The notes: generated from the sequence alone by a model not told the origin. Positions 8,439-18,042 are shown, counted from the stretch's first letter. The stretch: DNA of 64,000 bases from Actinoalloteichus fjordicus (GCF_001941625.1 NZ_CP016076.1:1860001-1924000); one strand, 5' to 3'. Program-made: numbers and translations.

Positions 8439-9785
8439 TCAGGGCGCACGGTCTCCGGGGTCGACCCGTCTCGTGGCCGTAGTGGAACCCGGCTCCGTCG
8501 TGCCGTCCGCAACGGAGGGCTCGGTGTCGACCGGGTCCGCAACGGCGGCCCGCGCAGCGATGACGTCTGTGGAGGCGGGCGCGGCCTGCGTCGGCACCGC
8601 ATCGAGGGACGTCTCCTCGGCCGGCACGGTGCCGAGCGGCCCGGCCGTCCGTCCCGCCTCGACCCGATCGCTCGTGTCGCCACTCACAGCGGTCGCCGAA
8701 CCGCCTGCTCCCGGCGCGCGGTCGCCCGACTCGCCTTGTCGCGACGTCGCCTGCTCCATCTCCCACGGCCCTGGTACGCGATGCCGTCGGCGCCAGGCCT
8801 GCCTGCCTCGTTCCAGCCGCAGCCGGGTCGTGACGCGGTCGAACTGTTCCTGTCGTCTGCGCTGCCGTTCTCGATGCGTGGGAGGGGGCGGCCACAACTC
8901 GTCGATGCCCGCGTTGACATGCGCGCCGAGGACGATGGCGAAGCCGAGGAAGAACGTGAAGAGGAGGAAGGCGATCGGCGCGCTCAGCGCTCCGTAGCTG
9001 TAGCCGGTGTCGGAGACCCAGGCGATGTAGCGACGGAGCACGACCCCGGCGGCGAGGAAGACCACCACGGCCAGCACGGCGCCGGGCAGCCCTCGGTGCC
9101 ACGGCGGCTTGCGCGGCAGTGCGACCTTGTAGAGCGTCGTGATCGTGAGGGTGAGCAGCAGTCCGGCGATCGGGTAGTACATCCAGTCGCCAAGCCGGTT
9201 GATCCCCGGCTGCCACGAGTCCGGCAGCAGAGAGATGAGCAGATCGGGTCCGAGCGCCAGCACCGGCAGCGTGATCATCGCCATGAACAGGCCCGCCACG
9301 TAGAGCAGGAGCGCGACCATCCGCTGCCAGACGGGATTGCGGACGTCGTACTGCTGATAGGCGACGGTGACGGCGTCGATATAGGACGCCATCGCCGACG
9401 AGCCTGCCCACAGCGAGGTCAGGAAGCCCAGCGAGACGATGCCGCCCCTGCCCTGGGTCAGGATGTCCGTGACGGTCGGGGCGATGATCTCCTCGACGAG
9501 CGTCGGACTGAAGACGTGTGCACAGAACGCGAGGATCTGGGCCTGGACCTCCGCGACGACCTCGGGGCCGAACCAGCCGCCGACGAATCCGATGCTGCCG
9601 AGCACGCCGAGCAGCAGCGGCGGCAGGGACAGCGTCGACCAGAACGCGGCTTCGGCCGCCTCCGCGCCGATGTCGTCCTCCCAGGCTCGGCGCAGCGTCC
9701 GTCGGGACAGCGTGGCGAGTCGGGTACGTCCTCGGGCGGTCCCGTCGCGTTGCTGCTCAGCGTCGGTGTCGTCGACCTGGTCCAT
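8439..9785 (-). CDS. YihY/BrkB family inner-membrane protein with long disordered tail
   Basis: A 448-residue membrane protein. The YihY/BrkB core spans about residues 35-310, with six hydrophobic segments: LPPLLLGVLGSIGFVGGWF, GIVSLGFLTSLWAGSSAM, MVALLLYVAGLFMAMITLPV, WMYYPIAGLLLTLTITTL, AVLAVVVFLAAGVVL and IAFLLFTFFLGFAIVLGAHVNA. The last 130 residues are a charged, Ala/Thr/Gly/Pro-rich tail without predicted structure. The family is often misnamed ribonuclease BN; its function is unknown. The start ATG has a weak ribosome-binding site. Confidence 0.88.
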   Translation of the reverse strand: MDQVDDTDAEQQRDGTARGRTRLATLSRRTLRRAWEDDIGAEAAEAAFWSTLSLPPLLLGVLGSIGFVGGWFGPEVVAEVQAQILAFCAHVFSPTLVEEIIAPTVTDILTQGRGGIVSLGFLTSLWAGSSAMASYIDAVTVAYQQYDVRNPVWQRMVALLLYVAGLFMAMITLPVLALGPDLLISLLPDSWQPGINRLGDWMYYPIAGLLLTLTITTLYKVALPRKPPWHRGLPGAVLAVVVFLAAGVVLRRYIAWVSDTGYSYGALSAPIAFLLFTFFLGFAIVLGAHVNAGIDELWPPPPTHRERQRRRQEQFDRVTTRLRLERGRQAWRRRHRVPGPWEMEQATSRQGESGDRAPGAGGSATAVSGDTSDRVEAGRTAGPLGTVPAEETSLDAVPTQAAPASTDVIAARAAVADPVDTEPSVADGTTEPGSTTATRRVDPGDRAP

Positions 9786-10014
9786 GGTGATGTCCAGGAT
9801 GGTTCATCGACTGTCTCCGCCGATCACCGGCCGTCCGCTCGGCGAGTCGCCGACCGTGCGATGGCTGCGTGGTGGCGGCCGGACGACACCGTAGACGGGT
9901 AAACTGCCGGCTGCCCTCTTCGAGATCCCGACGCCGTCGCGGGAGTCTCCGTCACGAGGGCCTTCGTCTGTCCGCAGTCGGACTCGCCCGCCCAGCAAGG
10001 AGGTGCAGCACCTC

Positions 10015-11805
10015 GTGGCTCACTCGCCGTCGGACGGCCTCGTCGTCTCCTCGACCATGGATCCGCCGGTTGCGGCCGATCCGCGTGAGCGGCCGTTGCG
10101 CGCCTGGCAGCGCCGGGCGATCACCCGGTATCTCCGGGATTCACCGCAGGACTTCACGGTGGTGGCGACTCCGGGAGCAGGCAAGACCACCTTCGGTCTG
10201 CGCATCGCCGCCGAGCTGCTCGCCGATCGCGTGATCGAGCGGGTCACCGTGGTGACTCCGACGGAGCACCTGAAGCATCAGTGGGCCCAGTCCGCCGCCT
10301 CGGCGGGGATCGCGATGGACTCCTCATTCCGCAACGCGGCCGGGGCCAGCTCGGCGGACCTCGACGGCGTCGCGGTCACCTACGCCCAGGTCGCGGCCCA
10401 TCCGACGCTGCACCGGGTGCGCACCGAGCGGCGCAAGACGCTGGTGATCCTCGACGAGATCCACCACGCGGGCGACGCCAAGTCCTGGGGCGACGCCGTC
10501 CGGGAGGCCTTCACCCCGGCGGCTCGACGGCTCGGCCTGACCGGGACCCCGTTCCGCAGCGACGACACGCCGATCCCGTTCATCACCTACGAACCGGACG
10601 GCGAGGGCTCCCCGCGCAGCAAGGCCGATCACTCCTACGGGTACGCCGAGGCGCTGCGCGACGGCGTGGTCCGGCCGGTGCTGTTCCTCGCCTACTCGGG
10701 TGAGGCTCGCTGGCGTACCAGTGCGGGGGACGAGTACGTCGCCCGGCTCGGGGAGCCGTTGAGCGCCGAGGAGACCGCTCGCGCCTGGCGTACCGCGCTC
10801 GACCCGGCGGGGGAATGGATTCCCGCCGTGTTGCAGGCAGCGGACACCCGGCTCTCCCAGCTCCGGGCAGGCGGGATGCCGGACGCGGGCGCCCTGGTGA
10901 TCGCCTCGGATCACGTCTCGGCGAAGGCCTACGCGAAGATTCTCGCCACCATGACGGGGGTCGAGCCCGTGGTCGTGCTGTCCGACGATCCGCAGGCCTC
11001 CAGCCGGATCGGCGAGTTCTCCCTCTCCGACGACCGGTGGATGGTCGCGGTGCGGATGGTCAGCGAGGGCGTCGACGTCCCCAGGCTCGCGGTGGGTGTG
11101 TACGCCACGAGCGCCTCGACGCCGCTGTTCTTCGCACAGGCGATCGGTCGGTTCGTCCGGGCTCGCAAGCCCAAGGCGGGTCCGCCGGGGGCCAGGGAGA
11201 CGGCGAGCGTGTTCCTGCCCAGCGTCCCGGTGCTGCTGGACCTGGCCAGCGAGCTCGAGGCCCAGCGGGATCACGTCATCGGCAAGCCGCATCGGGAGAA
11301 GAACGGCTGGGACGATGAACTGCTGGCCGAGGCCAACCGGCAGCGCGACGAGCCCGGCGAGGAGGAGAAGGCGTTCACCTCCCTCGGCGCCGAGGCAGAG
11401 CTGGATCAGCTCATCTACGACGGTTCGTCGTTCGGGACGGCCGCCTTCGCCGCGACCTCCGATGAGGAGGACTACCTGGGGCTGCCGGGACTGCTCGAAC
11501 CGGATCAGGTCCGGGCTCTGCTGCGGCAGCGGCAGGAACAGCAGCTCGACGCCGCCGCCGCCCGTCAGGCTCAGAAGGCGGCGGCCCCGGCTCCCGCGGC
11601 GCCTGCGCGAAGCCGGAACACGACGGAGCGGCTCGCCGAACTGCGCAAGGAACTGAACACACTGGTCGCCCTGTATCACCACCGGACCAAGAAGCCGCAC
11701 GGGGCGATCCACAACCAGCTGCGCAAGTACTGCGGCGGACCGCCGACCGCGATGGCCACCATCGATCAGCTCGAAGAGCGCATCGCGACTCTGCGTTCCT
11801 GGTGA
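10015..11805 (+). CDS. Superfamily 2 DEAD/DEAH-box helicase
   Basis: A 596-residue ATP-dependent helicase. Walker A is ATPGAGKTT (about residues 51-59), motif II is DEIH (about 147-150), motif III is LTGTPF, and motif VI is QAIGRFVR near residue 375. The C-terminal third is Ala/Gln-rich and ends in a helical segment with NTLVALYHHRTKKPHG. It resembles the restriction-type/RadD-like helicases that sit beside sigB and DUF3039 in actinobacteria; the substrate is not known. GTG 10015 is chosen because AAGGAGG sits 11 nt upstream; the in-frame GTG at 10003 overlaps that site. Confidence 0.92.
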   Translation: MAHSPSDGLVVSSTMDPPVAADPRERPLRAWQRRAITRYLRDSPQDFTVVATPGAGKTTFGLRIAAELLADRVIERVTVVTPTEHLKHQWAQSAASAGIAMDSSFRNAAGASSADLDGVAVTYAQVAAHPTLHRVRTERRKTLVILDEIHHAGDAKSWGDAVREAFTPAARRLGLTGTPFRSDDTPIPFITYEPDGEGSPRSKADHSYGYAEALRDGVVRPVLFLAYSGEARWRTSAGDEYVARLGEPLSAEETARAWRTALDPAGEWIPAVLQAADTRLSQLRAGGMPDAGALVIASDHVSAKAYAKILATMTGVEPVVVLSDDPQASSRIGEFSLSDDRWMVAVRMVSEGVDVPRLAVGVYATSASTPLFFAQAIGRFVRARKPKAGPPGARETASVFLPSVPVLLDLASELEAQRDHVIGKPHREKNGWDDELLAEANRQRDEPGEEEKAFTSLGAEAELDQLIYDGSSFGTAAFAATSDEEDYLGLPGLLEPDQVRALLRQRQEQQLDAAAARQAQKAAAPAPAAPARSRNTTERLAELRKELNTLVALYHHRTKKPHGAIHNQLRKYCGGPPTAMATIDQLEERIATLRSW

Positions 11806-11992
11806 GTCGCGGCGGCACTGTCTTCGCCTCCTGACGCTGTCGCCTCCTGACCGTGCGTGCCGACGGTCGACGGCCGGTGTTCGAGCCGGTGCCGATGTTC
11901 GGTGCGGTCGCGAGACTGCGAGTCGGCGTGCGACGGCGGTCAACGGGACCAGTCTGACCGCCGGGATTCCCGCCGAGCGCGTCGAAGAGCCG

Positions 11993-12028
11993 AGCCGTCT
12001 CCCCTGAGCCGGGTCGGGGGAGACGGCT
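11993..12028. terminator. Bidirectional stem-loop between helicase and FkbM genes
   Basis: Arms AGCCGTCTCCCC and GGGGAGACGGCT pair perfectly over 12 bp with a 12-nt loop, between two convergent genes. The surrounding 280 bp hold no gene. Confidence 0.65.
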
Positions 12029-12084
12029 GCCGCCTGCCGATTCAGCGCGGGCGCGAGGCAGACCGCCGTTTCGGTGCTGGTGGA

Positions 12085-13008
12085 TCAGCGGGCGGCGATG
12101 GGGCGCGCGGTGAACAGGTAGTTGCGGTGCTGCTCGGTGACCTGCTCGGTCTTCCGCCAGCCGTCCTCCCACACGTAGGGGACGTAGTCCAGGGTCGCGA
12201 GCCTGGCCACGAGATCTTCGGCGCGGTGCTCGAACTTGGCCAGATGCCGGTCCTCGATCTCCAGCAGCAGTGCGGGCCGGTTCTCCTTGAGCACGCGGCC
12301 TGCTCCGTCCAGCAGGGCCAGTTCCGCGCCTTCGACGTCGGCCTTGATGAAATGGACCTCGGACAGACCCTCACGCGCGCACAGTTCGTCGACGGTGGTC
12401 ACAGGCACTCGGATCGGCCGGTTGGACGCGAACTCCGCGTTCGGGCCGTGGTTCTTGGCGCCGGTGGTGAGGAAGGCACGTCCGTGCACCGGCAGCCCGT
12501 TGCGGCGCGGCAGGCTGAGCACACCGGCGCCGGAGTCCGCGCCGACGGCGGTCGCGTGGACCTGGGCGTTGCGTGCGCCGAGCCCGCGCAACGCCACCCG
12601 CAGGGCCTTGACGAGGCTCGGCTGCGGTTCGACGGTGTGCACCACACCCTGGGCACCCACGAGTCGCAGCAGCTGATAGGTGTAGAGACCGTACTCCGCT
12701 CCGATGTCCAGGCAGGTGTCTCCCGGGCGGACGACCGCGTCGAGACCGAGGATCTCCTTCTCCACGAAGGACGTCCGGCCCGCGAACCACCGCAGCACTC
12801 TGACGAGGTTTCTCGTCCGGCCGTTCACGAAGGCGCCGGAGTTCTCCGGCAGGGGCGGGACCGGCCGCAGGCGGGGTGCTGGGTCACTCAATCTGGTCTC
12901 CGGAGTCTCGCTGCCGAACGCATCTGGAGGAAGCAGGGTGTCGGGCCCGCCGTGTGCGGGGCTGCTGCGGACCGTACGGAGAGCGTAGGCGACGTGCCTC
13001 CGCCGCAT
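12085..13008 (-). CDS. FkbM-family SAM-dependent methyltransferase
   Basis: About 307 residues. The methyltransferase motif I is CLDIGAEYGLYTYQL (about residue 100), followed by VHTVEPQP (end of strand 2, binding the SAM ribose) and the FkbM-type FIKADVEGAELALLDGA motif. FkbM enzymes O-methylate sugars or natural products; no glycosyltransferase or biosynthetic gene is nearby, so the substrate is unknown. ATG 13008 is preferred; an in-frame TTG at 13056 would add 16 residues. It is divergent from the sugar-transport operon. Confidence 0.87.
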   Translation of the reverse strand: MRRRHVAYALRTVRSSPAHGGPDTLLPPDAFGSETPETRLSDPAPRLRPVPPLPENSGAFVNGRTRNLVRVLRWFAGRTSFVEKEILGLDAVVRPGDTCLDIGAEYGLYTYQLLRLVGAQGVVHTVEPQPSLVKALRVALRGLGARNAQVHATAVGADSGAGVLSLPRRNGLPVHGRAFLTTGAKNHGPNAEFASNRPIRVPVTTVDELCAREGLSEVHFIKADVEGAELALLDGAGRVLKENRPALLLEIEDRHLAKFEHRAEDLVARLATLDYVPYVWEDGWRKTEQVTEQHRNYLFTARPIAAR

Positions 13009-13094
13009 GGTCGTCCGGCGCAACTGTCGTGTCCTGGTTGTGCGGTTCGACCCCAACTGGGTGAGTCGCGTCCGCTGATCGCGTCGAGTTTTGC

Positions 13095-13177
13095 CAGATC
13101 GTGATCTGACTTCGCCAGATTGCTGGCACGTACGTGTTCCCTATCACTCGTTCGGGGGTTACGTTGTGGCGCACAAC
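13095..13177. promoter_or_regulatory. Cluster of four palindromes between FkbM and sugar ABC operon
   Basis: Four perfect inverted repeats lie in 83 bp: CAGATC-gt-GATCTG (13095-13108), GCCAG-attg-CTGGC (13114-13127), CACGTACGTG (13127-13136) and GTTGTG-gcg-CACAAC (13163-13177). The last is 63 bp before the sugar-binding protein start and is the best candidate operator for the ROK regulator encoded at the end of that operon. Confidence 0.5.
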
Positions 13178-13239
13178 ATTTCCCCACCCTCAGTGCAGGA
13201 TCTGCTGCGCTCGGTACTCGACGAAGAGAAGGGGAGGCC

Positions 13240-14361
13240 ATGCGCGTCAGGAGCATGTTGGCCTTGACCAGCGGATTGGTTCTCGTCCTCGCAGGCTGCG
13301 GGGCAAACCAGGCGTCCGAGACGCCCGAGGACACCGGTTCGACCGGCGGCGGAGCGGCGGACACCGGCCTGGTGGTCGGCGTCATCCTGCCCGACACGGA
13401 GAGCTCCGCCCGGTGGGAGGGCTTCGACAAGCCGTATCTGGAGAGCGCCTTCGCCGAGGCAGGCGTGGAGGCCGACGTCCAGAACGCTCAGGGAGACATC
13501 CAGCGGTTCTCCACGATCGCCGATCAGATGATCCAGCGCGGAGTCGACGTCCTCGCACTGACCAACCTCAGCAACGAGAGCGGCGCGGCCGTCCAGCAGC
13601 GGGCCGAGGCCGCGGGCATTCCCACCATCGACTACGACCGGCTCACCCTCGGCGGCAACGCCCAGTACTACGTGTCCTTCGACAACACCCAGGTCGGCAG
13701 GCTGCAGGGTGAGGGCCTCGTCGAGTGTCTCGGTGACCAGTCTGGTGCGCAGATCATCGAGATCCAGGGCTCGCCGACCGACAGCAACGCGACCCTCTTC
13801 CAGGAGGGGCAGCGCGAGATCCTCCAGCCGCTGTACGACTCGGGCGAGTACGAACTGGTCCAGAGCCAGCCGATCGACCAGTGGGAGAACCAGGTCGGCG
13901 GCCGGACCTTCCAGCAGATCCTCACCAGCAACGGCGGCGAGGTCGACGGTGTCGTGGCCGCCAACGACGGCCTGGCGGGCGCGGTGATCACGGTCCTCCA
14001 GCAGGCGGGTCTGGCGGGCGAGGTGCCGGTCACTGGCCAGGACGCCTCACCGGAGGGACTGCGGTCCATCCTGCTCGGCGACCAGTGCATGACCGTCTAC
14101 AAGCCGGTCTTCACCGAGGCGCAGGCCCTGGTCGACCTGGCCGTTCCGCTGGCCCAGGGCGATACCGAGGCCGCCGACGCGTTGGCCTCCGACGTCAGCA
14201 CGGACACCGAGGGAGATCGTGAGGTCGCCTCGGTGCTGCTCGACCCGGTCCTGGTCACCAGCGAGAACGTCCAGCAGGTCGTCGACGACGAATGGGTGTC
14301 GGTCGAGGACCTCTGCGCGGGCGAGGTGGCCGACGCCTGCTCCGAGCAGGGCATCTCCTGA
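13240..14361 (+). CDS. Sugar ABC transporter substrate-binding lipoprotein (XylF/FrcB type)
   Basis: A 373-residue periplasmic-binding-protein-fold lipoprotein (Cys20 in LVLAGC) that captures a monosaccharide outside the membrane. The mature start GLVVGVILPDTESSARWEGFDKPYL, the TNLSNESGAAVQQRAEAAGIPTIDYDR segment and VDGVVAANDGLAGAV are typical of XylF and related proteins. The ATG at 13240 has GGGGAGG upstream. It is first of a four-gene operon with an ATPase, a permease and a ROK regulator. No sugar isomerase or kinase is adjacent, so xylose is only one option. Confidence 0.92.
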   Translation: MRVRSMLALTSGLVLVLAGCGANQASETPEDTGSTGGGAADTGLVVGVILPDTESSARWEGFDKPYLESAFAEAGVEADVQNAQGDIQRFSTIADQMIQRGVDVLALTNLSNESGAAVQQRAEAAGIPTIDYDRLTLGGNAQYYVSFDNTQVGRLQGEGLVECLGDQSGAQIIEIQGSPTDSNATLFQEGQREILQPLYDSGEYELVQSQPIDQWENQVGGRTFQQILTSNGGEVDGVVAANDGLAGAVITVLQQAGLAGEVPVTGQDASPEGLRSILLGDQCMTVYKPVFTEAQALVDLAVPLAQGDTEAADALASDVSTDTEGDREVASVLLDPVLVTSENVQQVVDDEWVSVEDLCAGEVADACSEQGIS

Positions 14362-14438
14362 TCCGTCCTCAATCCTCGCCGGAGGCCGCGACGCGCGGCC
14401 TCCGGCGGCTTCCCTCACGGCTCGAAAGGTGTGTCGGC

Positions 14439-15218
14439 GTGGCCGAAGGCGATCCGATCCTGGAACTTCGCGCGGTAAACAAGAGCTTCGGACCCGTGCA
14501 CGTCCTGCACGACGTGGACTTCGTCGTCCGTCCCGGCCAGGTCACGGCGCTGGTCGGCGACAACGGCGCGGGCAAGTCGACGCTGATCAAGTCCATCGCG
14601 GGCATCCACCCCATCGATTCCGGCGAGATCCTCTTCGACGGCAGGCCGGTGCGGATCAACGATCCGAAGGACGCGGCCGAGCTGGGCATCGAGGTCGTCT
14701 ATCAGGACCTCGCGCTGGCCGACAACCTCGACATCGTGCAGAACATGTTCCTCGGCCGCGAGCGGCTGCGCGGCGGCCTGCTCGACGAGGCGGACATGGA
14801 GAAGGCCGCGCGCAGCACGCTGTCGGCTCTCTCGGTGCGCACCGTGTCCTCGGTCCGTACGCCGGTGGCCTCGCTGTCCGGCGGTCAGCGCCAGACCGTC
14901 GCCATCGCCAAGGCGGTGCTCTGGGAGAGCCGGGTCGTGCTGCTCGACGAGCCGACCGCCGCCCTCGGCGTCGCCCAGACCCGCCAAGTGCTCGATCTGG
15001 TCCGCAGGCTCGCCGAACAGGGTCTCGGCGTCGTCCTGATCAGCCACAACCTCAACGACGTCTTCGAGGTCGCCGACCGGGTCGCCACCCTGTACCTGGG
15101 CAGGCTCGTCGCGGAGCTGCCGGTCAAGGAGACGAACAACAGCCAGGTGGTCGAGCTGATCACCGCAGGACGATCCGGCGACATCGGACTGCGTCGCCCG
15201 GAGAACGTCGCGCTCTGA
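14439..15218 (+). CDS. Sugar ABC transporter ATP-binding protein, single domain
   Basis: A 259-residue ABC ATPase. Walker A is GDNGAGKST (residues 40-48), the Q-loop VVYQDLAL, signature LSGGQRQ, Walker B VVLLDEPTAALGVAQT, and the H-loop LISHN are all intact. XylG, RbsA and AraG have two fused ABC domains of about 500 residues; this one has a single domain, as in FrcA, so it must act as a homodimer. The GTG at 14439 follows an AAAGG site. Confidence 0.92.
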   Translation: MAEGDPILELRAVNKSFGPVHVLHDVDFVVRPGQVTALVGDNGAGKSTLIKSIAGIHPIDSGEILFDGRPVRINDPKDAAELGIEVVYQDLALADNLDIVQNMFLGRERLRGGLLDEADMEKAARSTLSALSVRTVSSVRTPVASLSGGQRQTVAIAKAVLWESRVVLLDEPTAALGVAQTRQVLDLVRRLAEQGLGVVLISHNLNDVFEVADRVATLYLGRLVAELPVKETNNSQVVELITAGRSGDIGLRRPENVAL

Positions 15219-15321
15219 ATCTCAGCCTGCCGGACGCGGGTCGTCGACCCGCGAGCCTGCCTCGCCACTCGACCACGGCAGCGCCGCCAGCGCGGCGCCC
15301 TCATCGCGCAAGGATGACGAC

Positions 15322-16761
15322 ATGACAGAGGGCTCAGCCTCCTCGTCTACCAGCCCGGCCTCGACCACGACGGACCAGCCAGCCGAGGGCTTCGGCATCG
15401 ACACCACCCGACGGGACACCGCAGGGGCGCTGCGTGACTATGTCTCCCGGCTGCGCGGCGGCCAGCTCGGTGCGCTGCCCGCCTTACTCGGACTGGCCAC
15501 GCTCTTCGTCGTCTTCGCGCTGCTCTCGGACCGATTCCTGACCCTGGGCAACCTCGCGAACCTGCTCAGCCAGGGCGCGGGCACCGCGGTGATCGCCATG
15601 GGCCTGGTGTTCGTCCTGCTGATGGGCGACATCGATCTGTCTGCGGGCACCGCCTCCGGAGTGGCCGCCTCCGTGATGGCCCTGCACCTCGTCGAGGGCG
15701 GCAACCTGCTCGGTGCCATGGGCGGCACCGTCTTCGCCGTCTTCTGCGGCGGGCTGGTCGTCGCCGCCGTACTCGCCCTGGTGATGCGGGTCTGGGCAGG
15801 CGCGGCCATGGCGATCCTCGGGCTGCTCCTGGTCCTGCTGGGCGTGCCTGCCAACCCGTGGCTGGAGATGCTGCTCGCGATCTGCGTCGGCGCCGCCATC
15901 GGCTGCATCACCGGCTTCCTCGTCGCCCGCGTCGGCATCCCGGCGTTCGTGGTGACCCTGGCGCTGTTCCTCGCCTGGGGCGGCGTGGTCCTTCAGCTGA
16001 TCGGCCAGGGCGGCACGCTGGGGCTGCGCAACGACGTGATGTTCTCGGTGGCCAACGGGAATCTGCCGATCTGGGGAAGCTGGCTGCTCTTCGTCCTCGC
16101 AGCGGGCGGATACTCGGCGCTGCTGCTCATCCGCCACTTCAACCGGCTTCGTCATGATCTCGTCGCCCAGCCCACGCCGCTGGTGCTGACGCGAGTGGGC
16201 GCCGTGCTCGCTCTCGGCGCGTCGGCCACCTGGCTGCTGACGATCAACCGGTCCAACAGCGAGACCATCCAGATCGCAGGCGTTCCCTACGTCGTGCCGA
16301 TCGTGCTGGTGCTGCTCGTCCTCGGCACCTTCGTCCTGGACCGCACCCGGTACGGCAGGCACCTCTACGCCATCGGTGGGAACCGGGAGGCCGCGCGACG
16401 GGCGGGCATCGACGTCGCGAAGCTGCGAATGAGCGTGTTCGTGGTGTGCTCCACCGTCGCCGCCGTCGGCGCGATCATCTATTCCTCGAAGGTCGGCTCG
16501 GTCGATCCCCAGGCAGGCGGCGGGAACACCCTGCTCTTCGCCGTCGGTGCGGCCGTGATCGGCGGAACCTCGCTGTTCGGCGGCAAGGGCCGGGTCCGTG
16601 ACGCCGTCATCGGCGGTGCCGTCATCGCCACCATCGACAACGGCCTGGGCCTCCTCGGCCAGTCGGCGGCCATGGTCTCCATCGTGACCGGCCTGGTACT
16701 GCTGCTCGCCGCCAGCGTCGACGCCGTCTCCCGTCGACGAGCCGCCGCCGTGGGGCGGTAG
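15322..16761 (+). CDS. Sugar ABC transporter permease (XylH/FrcC type)
   Basis: A 479-residue integral membrane permease. After a Ser/Thr-rich cytoplasmic N-terminus (about 1-50) come about ten hydrophobic helices. The family motif LLMGDIDLSAGTASGVAAS and the cytoplasmic coupling segment IGGNREAARRAGIDVAKL are present, as is the GGTSLFGGKGRV loop. At 479 residues it is longer than most RbsC-type permeases (about 330-390), mainly through extra mid-protein hydrophobic segments. It begins 103 nt after the ATPase stop and ends 8 nt before the ROK gene. Confidence 0.92.
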   Translation: MTEGSASSSTSPASTTTDQPAEGFGIDTTRRDTAGALRDYVSRLRGGQLGALPALLGLATLFVVFALLSDRFLTLGNLANLLSQGAGTAVIAMGLVFVLLMGDIDLSAGTASGVAASVMALHLVEGGNLLGAMGGTVFAVFCGGLVVAAVLALVMRVWAGAAMAILGLLLVLLGVPANPWLEMLLAICVGAAIGCITGFLVARVGIPAFVVTLALFLAWGGVVLQLIGQGGTLGLRNDVMFSVANGNLPIWGSWLLFVLAAGGYSALLLIRHFNRLRHDLVAQPTPLVLTRVGAVLALGASATWLLTINRSNSETIQIAGVPYVVPIVLVLLVLGTFVLDRTRYGRHLYAIGGNREAARRAGIDVAKLRMSVFVVCSTVAAVGAIIYSSKVGSVDPQAGGGNTLLFAVGAAVIGGTSLFGGKGRVRDAVIGGAVIATIDNGLGLLGQSAAMVSIVTGLVLLLAASVDAVSRRRAAAVGR

Positions 16762-16769
16762 TCGATCCC

Positions 16770-17933
16770 ATGGCACTCGGAGCCCGTCCGGACGGCGTGC
16801 GCAGGCACAATCGCAGCACCCTGCTGCGCAGACTGCACACACTCGGTGCCGGCAGTCGCACCGAGCTGGCCGCGGAGCTGGGCCTCAACCGCAGCACCAT
16901 CAAGGCGTTGGTCGACGGGCTGGCCGCTGCCGGACTGGTCACCGAGCGGGCGGTGGCGCCGAACGGAACGGCGGGCCGCCCCTCGCTGCTGGTCTCGCCT
17001 CGGCCCGAGTCGCTGTGCGTGCTGGCGGTGGACGTCGCGGTGGAGCGCATCACCGTCGCGCTCGTCGGATTCGGCGGCCGCATCCTGGTCGGGAGGCACC
17101 GTCCCGTCCAACGCGGGGACACCGAGCCCACGGTGGTCATCGAACGGGTGGCCGCCGTGGCGGAGGCCTTGAGCCTGGGCGGTCTGCGACCCGCCGAGGT
17201 CGCGGTGTCGGTGCCCGGCATCGTGCGGCGTGCCGACGGGCTCGTTCACGAGGCGCCGAATCTCCGCTGGACCGAGGTGCCACTGGGGACGCTGCTCGGC
17301 GAGGCGCTCGACCTTCCGGTGGCGGTCGGCAACGATGCTGATCTCGGAGCCCTGGCGGAACACCGGCGCGGCGCGGCGCGGGGCGTCGGCGACGTCGTCT
17401 ACCTGTCTGCCGACATCGGCGTCGGCGGCGGCGTGATCACCGGTGGACTGCCCCTGCGCGGCTCGACCGGTCACGTCGGCGAGGTGGGACACATGGTCCT
17501 GCGGCCGGGCGGGCGGCTCTGCTACTGCGGCTGCCGAGGCTGCTGGGAGACCGAGGTGGGCGAACAGGCCCTCAGCCGGGCACTCGGTCTGCCTGCCGAC
17601 GCCTCCCGACGGCGCCTGGTCGCCGAGCTGCGGACGATCGCGGAGAAGCAGGACACGATGCACGGCAGGCTCGACGAGTACGCGGGCTGGCTCGGCGTCG
17701 GAGTGGTCAACCTCGTGAATCTGCTCGCCCCGGAGCTCGTCGTGCTCGGCGGCCTGCTCGCCGCACTGCCCCCCGACCTGCTGGCGGGGGTGGAGGCTCG
17801 AGCACGTGACCGGAGCCTGGTCGGCCGGGCCGCCGCCAGGTCCGTACGCATCCGGCCCGCCGAGCTGGGTGGCCAGGCGAGCCTGCTCGGTGCGGCCGAA
17901 CTCGCCTTCGAACGGGTCATAGCGGCGAGCTGA
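16770..17933 (+). CDS. ROK-family transcriptional regulator
   Basis: A 387-residue ROK protein with an N-terminal winged helix (about 14-60; SRTELAAELGLNRSTIKALVDGL) and the wing GTAGRPSLLV. The sugar-kinase-like domain carries the ROK zinc motif CYCGCRGCWE (about residues 250-260). Such proteins bind a sugar as inducer and repress the adjacent transport operon. It starts 8 nt after the permease stop, so it is co-transcribed and probably autoregulated. A strong terminator lies at 18009-18042. Confidence 0.9.
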   Translation: MALGARPDGVRRHNRSTLLRRLHTLGAGSRTELAAELGLNRSTIKALVDGLAAAGLVTERAVAPNGTAGRPSLLVSPRPESLCVLAVDVAVERITVALVGFGGRILVGRHRPVQRGDTEPTVVIERVAAVAEALSLGGLRPAEVAVSVPGIVRRADGLVHEAPNLRWTEVPLGTLLGEALDLPVAVGNDADLGALAEHRRGAARGVGDVVYLSADIGVGGGVITGGLPLRGSTGHVGEVGHMVLRPGGRLCYCGCRGCWETEVGEQALSRALGLPADASRRRLVAELRTIAEKQDTMHGRLDEYAGWLGVGVVNLVNLLAPELVVLGGLLAALPPDLLAGVEARARDRSLVGRAAARSVRIRPAELGGQASLLGAAELAFERVIAAS

Positions 17934-18008
17934 CCGCCGGGCCGGTCAGACTGGCCGCAGAGCGGGCGAGGGGAGACGACGCGGACCTTGAGACCTGGGG
18001 ACATGAGT

Positions 18009-18042
18009 CCGGGCGGGGACCCGTCGTGGGTACCCCGCCCGG
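18009..18042. terminator. Bidirectional stem-loop after the sugar operon
   Basis: CCGGGCGGGG and CCCCGCCCGG pair over 10 bp and the stem continues with ACCC/GGGT after a one-base bulge. It lies between the ROK gene and the convergent DUF7455 gene. Confidence 0.65.

Noticed and set aside
11857-13104. 415-codon open frame on the plus strand across FkbM
   Set aside because: Antisense of a clear methyltransferase gene, with codon use opposite to that expected.
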